Assembly: GCA_029004655.1 (NCBI GenBank)
Contig: JAQVYP010000131.1
Location: forward strand, 1-5,290
Direction of reading: 5' to 3'
Length of the DNA stretch: 5,290 nt
DNA from: Oscillospiraceae bacterium
GTDB lineage: Bacteria > Bacillota > Clostridia > Oscillospirales > Acutalibacteraceae
The position numbers were made by a program, and so were the translations under genes. Below, one piece after another: positions 1 through 5,276 of the stretch (the first letter of the stretch is position 1; every line of letters starts with the position of its first letter). The notes below the pieces were generated by a model. The model worked only from the letters and a program-made list of their open reading frames with translations. It had not been told where the DNA came from and searched no databases.

Positions 1-19
1 GGTTGCTGTTTTTTTATAA

Positions 20-1375
20 TCATTCTTTAGCTGAATCGTTTTTATAAACACCTTCAAGCTGCGTCAAACCGGAACTGATAATTTTCATTGTCCTTTTATA
101 TGACGCCGCCGCATCGGCTACACCGGTTGAAATTTTGTCCAGATCGTACTTTCCCGACAGATTATCGGGGTTTGCAATAGGGACAATTTTATAATATTTT
201 TTACCACCGGACTTGTACATGTTCATCCAAAGCGGCAGTGCGCTAAAATCGGTCAATTTTACTGTGCCGTCACTGTATTTTGTGAAAGTATAGTTGAACA
301 TTAAACCGTCTTCGGTTTCACCCGTTTTTAAATCCATAAGAGCTTTCCGTTGGTTTGAAACCGCATTGCCCAGTGAGTAAACGCAAATGGTTTTGTGGCT
401 GCCGCTTGTTAAAAGCTCAATAGGTTCAACTACATGGGGGTGACTGCCGATGATTACGTCCACGCCTAAATCGCAAAGCTTTTGAGCAATTTTCTTTTGG
501 TGCGAATCCACTGAGGTTAAATATTCATTTCCCCAATGGATATAAACAACTATCGTTTCAGCTCCGTCTGATTTCATACTTTCCATGTTTGTTTTGAGCT
601 CGCTATAGAATGAATCCAAATCATTATAGTCAAACGAGTTGACCAGTGGCTCGGCTTGTTCGCTGATTAATGCGCCGTTAAGCGCCTTGCGGTCATCATC
701 ACGTGGGGTTTCATAGGTGTAGTTTATCATGCCGATTTTAATGCCGTTAACATCATTCACGACATAAGTTTTTTCAGAGGTTGAGCTTCTGGTGCCTGTG
801 TGGATTATGTTCTTTTGCGTCAGCACTTGTGGTGTGCGCAGGAATCCAGTAAGACCTGTATCGTAAGCGTGATTGTTTGAGGTTAGCAACATATCAATAC
901 CGCCGTATTTTGCCGCATCAACAATGGAATCCGGGGCGTTGAACATCGGATATCCCGAATATGCGCGGTCGCTGCCGCCTAAAGTGACCTCAAGGTTGGC
1001 AACCATAAAGTCAACACTTTCAAAGGTTGATTTGCTGTGTTCAAACATATTATTGAAATCATAGCCTTTAGTAGATTTGTCATAATAAGATTCTAGAATT
1101 GTTGAGTGTAAAATAATATCACCGACGTTTCCCACGGTGGCGGTAGATTCCGCAACTATTTCGTCGGGAGATGATGTTTTGGACTCACCTGAAATATCTG
1201 ATTCAGAAACAGAGTTAATACTGCTGCCGATAGTTGATGAATTTTGTTGTGTAATGCCTGATTTAAAAACATTAGCTAACACCAAAACCAAGGGTACTAT
1301 AATAACTAAAGCTAATAATATTATTCCAAGCGGTTTTAATTTGTACCGCCTTCTCTTTTTACGTCTTGTTGCCAT
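20..1375 (-). CDS. CapA-family membrane-anchored metallophosphatase-fold protein
   Basis: Predicted 451-residue protein of the CapA (poly-gamma-glutamate synthesis, PGA_cap) family, which has a calcineurin-like metallophosphatase fold. A basic N-terminus (RRKKRRR, residues 4-10) precedes one hydrophobic segment at about 15-36. A Ser/Thr-rich linker (about 44-80) follows, so the catalytic domain (about 80-380) should lie outside the membrane. Family motifs appear in order: GD at 85-86, NLE at 127-129, SNNH at 166-169, HWG at 280-282, GSHPH at 310-314 and YSLGN at 333-337. These are the expected metal-site residues, so the enzyme looks intact. The ATG at 1375 has an AGGAGG 4 nt upstream. CapA proteins are needed for polyglutamate capsule in Bacillus, but no capB, capC or capD lies nearby. 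The real substrate is therefore unknown, and a cell-wall or polymer-related hydrolase is an inference. It appears to be transcribed alone. Confidence 0.9.
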   Translation of the reverse strand: MATRRKKRRRYKLKPLGIILLALVIIVPLVLVLANVFKSGITQQNSSTIGSSINSVSESDISGESKTSSPDEIVAESTATVGNVGDIILHSTILESYYDKSTKGYDFNNMFEHSKSTFESVDFMVANLEVTLGGSDRAYSGYPMFNAPDSIVDAAKYGGIDMLLTSNNHAYDTGLTGFLRTPQVLTQKNIIHTGTRSSTSEKTYVVNDVNGIKIGMINYTYETPRDDDRKALNGALISEQAEPLVNSFDYNDLDSFYSELKTNMESMKSDGAETIVVYIHWGNEYLTSVDSHQKKIAQKLCDLGVDVIIGSHPHVVEPIELLTSGSHKTICVYSLGNAVSNQRKALMDLKTGETEDGLMFNYTFTKYSDGTVKLTDFSALPLWMNMYKSGGKKYYKIVPIANPDNLSGKYDLDKISTGVADAAASYKRTMKIISSGLTQLEGVYKNDSAKE

Positions 1376-1404
1376 AAGTCCTCCTAATAAATGTTTATCT
1401 AATA

Positions 1405-1433
1405 AGTTTACACCATTTGCAAATGGTTTTCAA
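1405..1433 (-). promoter_or_regulatory. Promoter of the CapA-family gene
   Basis: Reading the minus strand, a -35 TTGAAA (1433-1428) is separated by 17 nt from a -10 TAAACT (1410-1405). The -35 matches the sigma-A consensus at 5 of 6 positions and the -10 at 4 of 6. Transcription would start near 1398, giving a leader of about 23 nt with AGGAGG at 1385-1380. The spacer is almost entirely a perfect palindrome, annotated separately. Confidence 0.55.
1412..1427. promoter_or_regulatory. 16-bp perfect palindrome, candidate operator
   Basis: ACCATTTGCAAATGGT reads identically on both strands. It occupies 16 of the 17 spacer bases between the predicted -35 and -10 of the CapA-family gene. A dimeric regulator bound here would block RNA polymerase, so it is a candidate repressor site. 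The bases are seen directly; the operator role is inferred. I cannot assign a regulator family from the motif. It lies upstream of the predicted start of transcription, which argues against an RNA hairpin role. Confidence 0.5.
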
Positions 1434-1460
1434 TAAACTTTTTCACATTTCCAACCATAA

Positions 1461-1488
1461 CAAAAATGAGGTAGCCTAAGCCACCTCA
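1461..1488 (-). terminator. Rho-independent terminator of the rsmD-coaD operon
   Basis: On the minus strand, positions 1488-1467 form a 9-bp stem (TGAGGTGGC paired with GCTACCTCA, one G-U wobble) around a TTAG tetraloop. TTTTTG follows at 1466-1461. The wobble pairs only in the minus-strand RNA (it is an A-C mismatch on plus), which supports minus orientation. It lies 47 nt past the stop of the coiled-coil gene and before the capA promoter, so it insulates capA from the upstream operon. Confidence 0.85.
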
Positions 1489-1535
1489 CTCATACAATTT
1501 CATTTTAGGTTTACCCTAACTATTGACATAGAGCC

Positions 1536-1997
1536 TTATTTATTACCCGGAGTAGGAATTTGCTGTTTTAAAGATACTCTGGTTTTTCTGACTTCTGCTA
1601 AGTTAGCTGTAATTCCCTCGTCAATGCGGCGCATAATGTCATCCACAAAATCTTGGGCAGCTTTACGCATTTCACGGCTTTTTGCTTGCGCGGTTGCGAT
1701 TATCTCGCTTGCTCTTGCTTGAGCCAATTTTGTGATTTCTTCTTGAGCAACCATAGCTTTACTACGCTCTTCAGCTGCACGAATAATGCTGTCGGCTTCT
1801 CTCTTTGCGCTGGTAATTATATCAGCACGGTCTGCAACTATACCTTTTGCTTGCTTTACTTCGGTTGGCATGGTCATGCGCATATCGTCAACGATAGCAC
1901 GAATTTTTTCAGTATCGATTAATGTGCGCTTTCCTGGAATTTTCATACCGCCATCTAAAGATTCATCAAGTTGTTCGAGTAAATCATCCATATTCAT
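1536..1997 (-). CDS. Coiled-coil protein, V-type ATPase subunit H-like
   Basis: Predicted 153-residue soluble protein without a membrane segment or signal peptide. Residues about 30-145 are highly charged and Ala/Glu/Lys/Arg-rich, with repeated stretches such as AKREADSIIRAAEE (64-77) and AQARASEIIATAQAKSRE (92-109), as in long amphipathic helices. Similar proteins beside coaD in Clostridia are often labelled ATPase or vacuolar ATPase subunit H/F0 b-like because of coiled-coil resemblance. No nucleotide-binding motif is visible, so that name should not be taken as function. The N-terminus (MNMDDLLEQLDESLD) is acidic and followed by a Gly/Pro/Lys-containing linker. The ATG at 1997 is 2 nt after the coaD stop, which suggests translational coupling; a second ATG two codons in (1991) is also possible. 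An AAAGGG sits inside the end of coaD. Function unknown; a scaffold or DivIVA-like role is possible but unproven. Confidence 0.85.
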   Translation of the reverse strand: MNMDDLLEQLDESLDGGMKIPGKRTLIDTEKIRAIVDDMRMTMPTEVKQAKGIVADRADIITSAKREADSIIRAAEERSKAMVAQEEITKLAQARASEIIATAQAKSREMRKAAQDFVDDIMRRIDEGITANLAEVRKTRVSLKQQIPTPGNK

Positions 1998-1999
1998 AT

Positions 2000-2494
2000 T
2001 TATCTTGCCCTTTCTTGTAATCTCTTAATTATTTCATCTTGAATAACATCTGGAACAAAATCACGGATATCGCCGTTCATACTGCCAATTTGCTTTACCA
2101 TGCTGGAGCTGAGATACATATTCTGAACACTGGTTGTTAAAAAAACAGTTTCAACATCTGGGTTAAGCTTTTTGTTAGTCAAAGCCATCTGAAATTCATA
2201 TTCAAAATCAGACATAGCGCGTAGGCCCTTAATAATAGCTCCTGCATTTCTTTTCTTGGCATAGTCAGCCAAAAGACCATAATATGAATCAACAGAAACA
2301 TTTTCTATGCCTGCGGTTGTTTTCCTTAGCATTTCAATTCGCTCTTCGACTGTAAAGCATGGACTCTTGGTGGTGTTGGTCATTACAACAACAATGACAT
2401 TGCCAAACATTTTTGATGCCCGGCTTATAATATCCAAGTGTCCTACGGTAACAGGGTCAAAGCTTCCGGGACAAATAGCGGTAATGTTTTTCAT
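2000..2494 (-). CDS. coaD: Phosphopantetheine adenylyltransferase
   Basis: CoaD transfers AMP from ATP to 4'-phosphopantetheine, giving dephospho-CoA, the penultimate step of coenzyme A synthesis in the cytoplasm. The 164-residue length fits the family (about 160). The nucleotidyltransferase signature PGSFDPVTVGH is at 9-19. The conserved KGLRAMSDFEYEFQMA block is at 89-104 with NKKL following at 107-110. The C-terminal YLSSSMVKQI (127-136) matches the family's ISSS-x-VKE motif. The reading frame also offers a GTG start at 2518 (eight extra residues, MRRIREST), but family members begin a few residues before the GSFDP motif, so the ATG at 2494 is preferred. The ribosome binding site is poor: GGAG lies 16 nt upstream, and a GAG lies 8 nt upstream. 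It is 81 nt after rsmD and 2 nt before the coiled-coil gene, in the same operon. Confidence 0.96.
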   Translation of the reverse strand: MKNITAICPGSFDPVTVGHLDIISRASKMFGNVIVVVMTNTTKSPCFTVEERIEMLRKTTAGIENVSVDSYYGLLADYAKKRNAGAIIKGLRAMSDFEYEFQMALTNKKLNPDVETVFLTTSVQNMYLSSSMVKQIGSMNGDIRDFVPDVIQDEIIKRLQERAR

Positions 2495-2511
2495 TGTGCT
2501 TTCTCGAATTC

Positions 2512-2563
2512 TCCGCACCTAATACAATATTTAGCGTATTATAACTCAAATCATCTGTGCGGA
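2512..2563. repeat. 7-bp inverted repeat flanking the coaD leader
   Basis: The plus strand has TCCGCAC at 2512-2518 and its exact reverse complement GTGCGGA at 2557-2563, separated by 38 nt. In read-through mRNA from rsmD the two arms could pair, and the downstream arm contains most of the GGAG that is the best ribosome-binding candidate for coaD. Six of the seven pairs form without mismatch beyond G-C/A-T, so the stem is GC-rich against an AT-rich background. The regulatory role is inferred. Confidence 0.4.
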
Positions 2564-2565
2564 AA
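2538..2565 (-). promoter_or_regulatory. Possible internal promoter before coaD
   Basis: In the 81-nt gap between rsmD and coaD the minus strand carries a perfect TATAAT (2543-2538). The best -35 at suitable spacing is weak (TTTCCG, 2565-2560, 16-nt spacer, 3 of 6 matches). Start of transcription would be near 2531, giving a leader of about 36 nt. A consensus -10 can arise by chance in AT-rich sequence, so this is tentative. Confidence 0.35.
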
Positions 2566-2575
2566 CGAAAAGAGC

Positions 2576-3121
2576 CTATTTCTCTGATTGTTTAGTATAT
2601 AGAGAAATCATGATTTTACCATAACGGTATTGCTTTTTTATAGGAAATTCGCCAACATCTTGGGGCATGTCCGTGGTGTGAGGATGTTCGCAAATAATAA
2701 TACCATAATCACTCATGATCGGCGCTGTTTTTTGCAAAGCATCGATTAATTTGCCCTCTGCATACGGCGGATCTATAAAAGCAATGTCATATTTACTTTT
2801 GCAGTTTGTAAGATATGAAGAATAATCGGATTTAAAAACAACAGCTTGCTTTTCAAGGCCTGTGGATTTTAAGTTGCGCCGAACAATATCCAGCGATTCG
2901 GTTGCTGCGTCAATAAATGTTGCTGACTCTGCACCGCGGCTGAGTGCTTCGATTCCAATTTGACCGCTGCCGGCAAATAAATCTAAAAAGCGGCGACCTT
3001 CTATATCAAACTGTATAATACTGAAAATGGCTTCTTTAACTAATTCGGATGTTGGGCGAACCGCAACGCCGGTTAAAGTTTCAAGATGCTTACCTCTGGC
3101 TGATCCCGTTATTACTCTCAT
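2576..3121 (-). CDS. rsmD: 16S rRNA (guanine(966)-N2)-methyltransferase
   Basis: RsmD methylates N2 of G966 (E. coli numbering) of 16S rRNA in the assembling small subunit, using S-adenosylmethionine. The 181-residue protein begins with the family's MRVITGSARG and carries RPTSELVKEAIFSII at 22-36, the RPTxxxVKEAxF block. The SAM-binding motif I is DLFAGSGQIGIEALSRGA (47-64), with an acidic residue at D71 ending the next strand. The catalytic DPPY is at 117-120, as in N6/N2 amino-methyltransferases. All key residues are present and the length is normal. The ATG at 3121 follows a GAGGT 7 nt upstream. It is the first gene of the operon with coaD, a very common pairing in bacteria, and has a strong promoter directly upstream. 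Confidence 0.96.
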   Translation of the reverse strand: MRVITGSARGKHLETLTGVAVRPTSELVKEAIFSIIQFDIEGRRFLDLFAGSGQIGIEALSRGAESATFIDAATESLDIVRRNLKSTGLEKQAVVFKSDYSSYLTNCKSKYDIAFIDPPYAEGKLIDALQKTAPIMSDYGIIICEHPHTTDMPQDVGEFPIKKQYRYGKIMISLYTKQSEK

Positions 3122-3146
3122 TTATATTACCTCGCACATATAGTAT

Positions 3147-3176
3147 ATTATCACACTCTAATGTATATTTTGTCAA
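3147..3176 (-). promoter_or_regulatory. Strong sigma-A-type promoter of the rsmD operon
   Basis: The minus strand has a perfect -35 TTGACA (3176-3171), an 18-nt spacer and a -10 GATAAT (3152-3147; 5 of 6 matches). The -10 is preceded by TGT, giving an extended -10. Transcription should start near 3140, with a leader of about 19 nt that contains only the GAGGT ribosome binding site. This is the best-formed promoter in the window. Confidence 0.8.
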
Positions 3177-3206
3177 TACAAATTTGATATATTTATGATT
3201 AATAAT

Positions 3207-3243
3207 GAAAAAAGGAGAAAAGTTTGACTACTTTTCTCCTTTT
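3207..3243 (-). terminator. Rho-independent terminator after the flavodiiron gene
   Basis: Positions 3210-3223 and 3230-3243 form a perfect 14-bp stem (AAAAGGAGAAAAGT with its complement) around a 6-nt loop. On the minus strand the stem runs straight into a T run (3213-3208), then CATTATT. It begins 6 nt after the stop codon of the flavodiiron gene and ends the rubredoxin operon. In the opposite sense it would also be followed by a short T-rich stretch, but no plus-strand gene ends here. Confidence 0.9.
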
Positions 3244-3249
3244 AGTGTC

Positions 3250-4437
3250 TTACTTAATTGAGCCTGCAACAGAAAGAGCATATTCCTGTATCGCAGCCAA
3301 ATCGTCTTCGGTGGGACGGAACAAAACCTTAAATCCATCGTCAACAAACTTAAAGCGTAAACCCTCAAGCCTGGATTTTACCATTGGAACAGCTTCGCCA
3401 CTCCAACCATATGAGCCAAATGCGCCGACAGGCTTTGAAGTGTTAATTGCATCTATAAAGGAAAGCATGTCCCAAATAGGTTTAGGAGCATTTCTGTTTA
3501 TTGTATCGGTTCCAATCATAAAGCCATCACTTTTCGCCAAAGCGTCAGCTGCTTCTTCAGAGGAAGCTTTAACGATATCAATAAGTTTCACTTGCATGCC
3601 GGTTGCTTCAATCGCATCAGCTGCGGCAGAGGCCAAAGCGGCTGTATATCCGTAACAGCTGGCATATACTATAGCGAAATTCTTGAGCGGTATTTCAACC
3701 GGAGTACTCCAACTCTCATATTTCTCCATTGATTCGCTTATGCTTTCGGTTAAAATCGGACCATGGCTTGGACAAACAATCTTAGGGTTATAGTTTGAAA
3801 GTTTTTTCAATCCCTCAAGCACATAGGGCTTGAATGGTCCGAAAATACAATCATAATAATAGCGAAAAGCGGATAAATATTTATCCATGTAGTGAACTTT
3901 TGTGTCAAACATGCAGGGTTCGCAGTAATGCGTACCCAAAAAATCACAAGTAAAAGCAATATCATTGCCTTTATCAATTGTGAACATTGAATCTGGCCAG
4001 TGCAGAAATGGTGCGGGGCAAAACTCTAGAATATGCCCATTTCCTAAATCCAACTGTTGTCCAGGTTTAACAACATTAAAATTAAGCTGCATATTTGCAA
4101 TTTGTGCCAAGCACTTTCCGGCAGCAGCAGTGCCGTATATTTGAAGATTTGGATTAAGTTTTAAAAGTTTAATTATACTTCCTGTGTGATCAGGTTCGGT
4201 ATGATTGACAATTAAATATTCGATTTTAGATATATCGGCAACGGCGGCTATGTTTTCCAGGTATTCATCGAAAAAGTCTTCATGCACAATTTCGATAAGC
4301 GCAGTTTTTTCACCTTTTACAAGATATGCGTTGTAGGTCGTGCCATAATCTGCATACATTATAATATCGAAAACTCTTAAAGCCGGATTGGTAACACCAA
4401 CCGAATATACTCCGTCGTTAATTTTTATTACTGACAT
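3250..4437 (-). CDS. fprA: FprA-type flavodiiron protein (oxygen or NO reductase)
   Basis: Cytoplasmic A-type flavoprotein that reduces O2 to water (some members NO to N2O) with electrons from reduced rubredoxin. The 395 residues make the minimal two-domain class A layout. The N-terminal beta-lactamase-like domain (1 to about 250) keeps all diiron ligands: H79, E81, D83 and H84 in HTEPDH, H146 in FLHWPD, D165 in CDFLG and H225 in PSHGP. The C-terminal flavodoxin domain (about 252-395) has the FMN phosphate loop ASCYGYTA (259-266) and a second FMN contact GSYGWSGEA (341-349). No rubredoxin or reductase domain is fused at the C-terminus, which fits a separate rubredoxin gene 22 nt upstream. The ATG at 4437 is chosen because GGAGG lies 8 nt before it. 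The alternative TTG at 4452 falls within that same site. Choice between O2 and NO as substrate cannot be made from sequence alone. Confidence 0.96.
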   Translation of the reverse strand: MSVIKINDGVYSVGVTNPALRVFDIIMYADYGTTYNAYLVKGEKTALIEIVHEDFFDEYLENIAAVADISKIEYLIVNHTEPDHTGSIIKLLKLNPNLQIYGTAAAGKCLAQIANMQLNFNVVKPGQQLDLGNGHILEFCPAPFLHWPDSMFTIDKGNDIAFTCDFLGTHYCEPCMFDTKVHYMDKYLSAFRYYYDCIFGPFKPYVLEGLKKLSNYNPKIVCPSHGPILTESISESMEKYESWSTPVEIPLKNFAIVYASCYGYTAALASAAADAIEATGMQVKLIDIVKASSEEAADALAKSDGFMIGTDTINRNAPKPIWDMLSFIDAINTSKPVGAFGSYGWSGEAVPMVKSRLEGLRFKFVDDGFKVLFRPTEDDLAAIQEYALSVAGSIK

Positions 4438-4445
4438 GTGGAATT

Positions 4446-4450
4446 CCTCC
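4446..4450 (-). promoter_or_regulatory. Ribosome binding site deciding the fprA start
   Basis: GGAGG on the minus strand lies 8 nt before the ATG at 4437. An in-frame TTG at 4452 would place the start inside this site and add five residues (MEEFH), so it is an artefact of open-frame extension. The site sits between the rubredoxin stop (4460) and fprA. Confidence 0.9.
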
Positions 4451-4459
4451 AATTAATAA

Positions 4460-4618
4460 TTAGTCTTGCGGTTCAAATTCATCTTTTCCGACGCCACAGA
4501 TAGGACATGTAAATTCATCCGGCAGATTTTCAAATGCAGTGCCGGGAGCAATATCGTTATCAGGGTCTCCAAGCTCCGGATTGTAAACATATCCACAAAC
4601 AGTGCATACATATTTCAT
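4460..4618 (-). CDS. Rubredoxin
   Basis: A 52-residue gene encoding a complete rubredoxin, the one-electron carrier with a single Fe(SCys)4 centre. The four ligands are C5 and C8 in YVCTVCGY and C38 and C41 in FTCPICGV, the usual CxxCGY...CPxCG pattern. Other family features are the YNPELGDPDNDIAPGT loop (12-27), F29, LPDEF (32-36) and the acidic C-terminus. It would donate electrons to the flavodiiron protein encoded 22 nt downstream; the NADH-rubredoxin reductase that normally feeds it is not in this window. The ATG at 4618 gives the standard MKYVC start. AAAGGA lies 13 nt upstream, a rather long spacing, and an in-frame GTG at 4630 is too close to that site to be likely. Confidence 0.96.
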   Translation of the reverse strand: MKYVCTVCGYVYNPELGDPDNDIAPGTAFENLPDEFTCPICGVGKDEFEPQD

Positions 4619-4663
4619 CCTTTTTTTCACATCCTTTGATATATAATTTTGTTTAGTGTCCCC

Positions 4664-4672
4664 ATTATAACA
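4664..4672 (-). promoter_or_regulatory. Extended -10 promoter of the rubredoxin-fprA operon
   Basis: The minus strand reads TGTTATAAT (4672-4664), a perfect TATAAT with the TGn extension. There is no good -35 at 16-18 nt spacing. That position is instead covered by the palindrome CGTATACG (4687-4694). Transcription would begin near 4657, leaving a leader of about 39 nt. Extended -10 promoters with poor -35 boxes often tolerate or need an activator; that is an inference here. Confidence 0.6.
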
Positions 4673-4686
4673 TAAAAATATTCAAA

Positions 4687-4694
4687 CGTATACG
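4687..4694. promoter_or_regulatory. 8-bp palindrome at the rubredoxin -35 position
   Basis: CGTATACG is a perfect palindrome in otherwise very AT-rich sequence. It sits where the -35 of the rubredoxin promoter would be expected. It may be a regulator half-site or chance. It does not resemble the PerR or Rex consensus as I know them. Confidence 0.25.
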
Positions 4695-4703
4695 ACTATG
4701 GTG

Positions 4704-4737
4704 TACAATTATGAAAATTCTTATAATTTACAATTAT
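4704..4737. repeat. Pair of 9-bp direct repeats in the divergent region
   Basis: TACAATTAT occurs at 4704-4712 and 4729-4737, with starts 25 bp apart, between the promoters of rubredoxin and the Usp-like gene. The rest of 4619-4831 is AT-rich and holds only the promoters and ribosome binding sites described, with no further gene. The repeat could be chance in sequence this AT-rich. Confidence 0.35.
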
Positions 4738-4769
4738 TTTGGTAAAATTAATTAAATATTAATAATCTA

Positions 4770-4801
4770 TTCACTATTTTTTGGTGGTTTAGTTATATAA
4801 T
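4770..4801 (+). promoter_or_regulatory. Likely promoter of the Usp-like gene
   Basis: The plus strand has TATAAT at 4796-4801 and an overlapping TTATAT at 4793-4798. A partial -35 TTCACT (4770-4775) lies 17 nt before the latter. The exact -10 is uncertain. Transcription would begin near 4806. The leader then carries AAAGGAG (4816-4822) 9 nt before the ATG at 4832. Confidence 0.5.
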
Positions 4802-4831
4802 ATAAATAATGAAACAAAGGAGATTACTTAC

Positions 4832-5248
4832 ATGAAGAAAACAAATCCTGTTATGGCGTGCATTACAGCGCAGGAATCATGTGAAAGAATTATTGTTAAA
4901 GCTAAAGAATTGGCAAATCATCTTAATACTGCATTGGAAGTTGTTTCAGTTCAACCTAAGCGTATGGAAGCAACCAAAAGAGCAAGAGAAATGAAGTGCC
5001 TTGAATATCTCTCCAAAAAAACAGATTGCGCAATAACCGTTATTTACAGCGAGCACCCTTTGGACAGTCTTGCGACACACGCGGCATCAATGGATCCGGT
5101 TCATATTTTTACAGGACAGCAAAGTAATGAAAGCGCTTTTGTAGGAAAGCTTTCGGTGCTATGCGATACTCCGATTAGTATGATTACGAGTGAAACAGTG
5201 TTTACAATACCGCCACGATCCAGTGTTGCGACATTAAGAATCGTTTGA
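4832..5248 (+). CDS. Stand-alone universal stress protein-like domain (KdpD Usp-like)
   Basis: Predicted 138-residue soluble protein of the Usp/adenine nucleotide alpha-hydrolase-like fold, close to the length of a single Usp domain. The N-terminus, VMACITAQESCERIIVKAKELA (strand 7-12 then helix to about 30), resembles the start of the Usp domain of sensor kinase KdpD, where a strand leads into an SERLIR-type helix. A second strand, ALEVVSV (34-40), follows, then a basic helix (44-62), a strand AITVIYSE (67-74) and a strand PVHIFTG (89-95). I do not see the classical GxxGxxS ATP loop; instead GQQSNESAFVGKLS (95-108) occupies that place. ATP binding is therefore doubtful. No membrane or kinase domain is attached. 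The start has a clear AAGGAG. It faces the rubredoxin operon across 213 nt, which hints at a shared stress response. Physiological role unknown. Confidence 0.75.
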   Translation: MKKTNPVMACITAQESCERIIVKAKELANHLNTALEVVSVQPKRMEATKRAREMKCLEYLSKKTDCAITVIYSEHPLDSLATHAASMDPVHIFTGQQSNESAFVGKLSVLCDTPISMITSETVFTIPPRSSVATLRIV

Positions 5249-5276
5249 TTTTAAAATTATTTTGAACTTTTAAGAA

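Noticed and set aside
1137..1436. 99-codon plus-strand open frame over the start of the capA gene and its promoter
   Set aside because: Antisense shadow of a real gene, with no ribosome binding site and unlike any family I know.
1513..1530. Small inverted repeat and a TTGACA on the plus strand downstream of the coiled-coil gene
   Set aside because: The TTGACA has no -10 at suitable spacing, and the nearby 5-bp stem (TTAGG/CCTAA) has no T-run; the better terminator is at 1461-1488.
1653..2028. Two overlapping plus-strand open frames opposite the coiled-coil gene
   Set aside because: They are complementary shadows of an Ala/Glu-rich helical gene, which yields Cys/Ser/Phe-rich nonsense on the other strand.
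2495..2518. GTG start extending coaD by eight residues
   Set aside because: No ribosome binding site precedes it, and family members start a few residues before GSFDP, which agrees with the ATG at 2494.
2307..2522. 71-codon plus-strand open frame opposite coaD
   Set aside because: Antisense to the conserved coaD motifs and without a ribosome binding site.
3224..3655. 143-codon plus-strand open frame opposite the flavodiiron gene
   Set aside because: It lies antisense to the well-supported fprA, starts in its terminator stem, has no ribosome binding site and shows no recognisable motif.
4721..4740. PerR-like box in the divergent region (TTATAAT followed by AT-rich bases)
   Set aside because: The first half matches the PerR consensus but the second half does not form the required inverted repeat.
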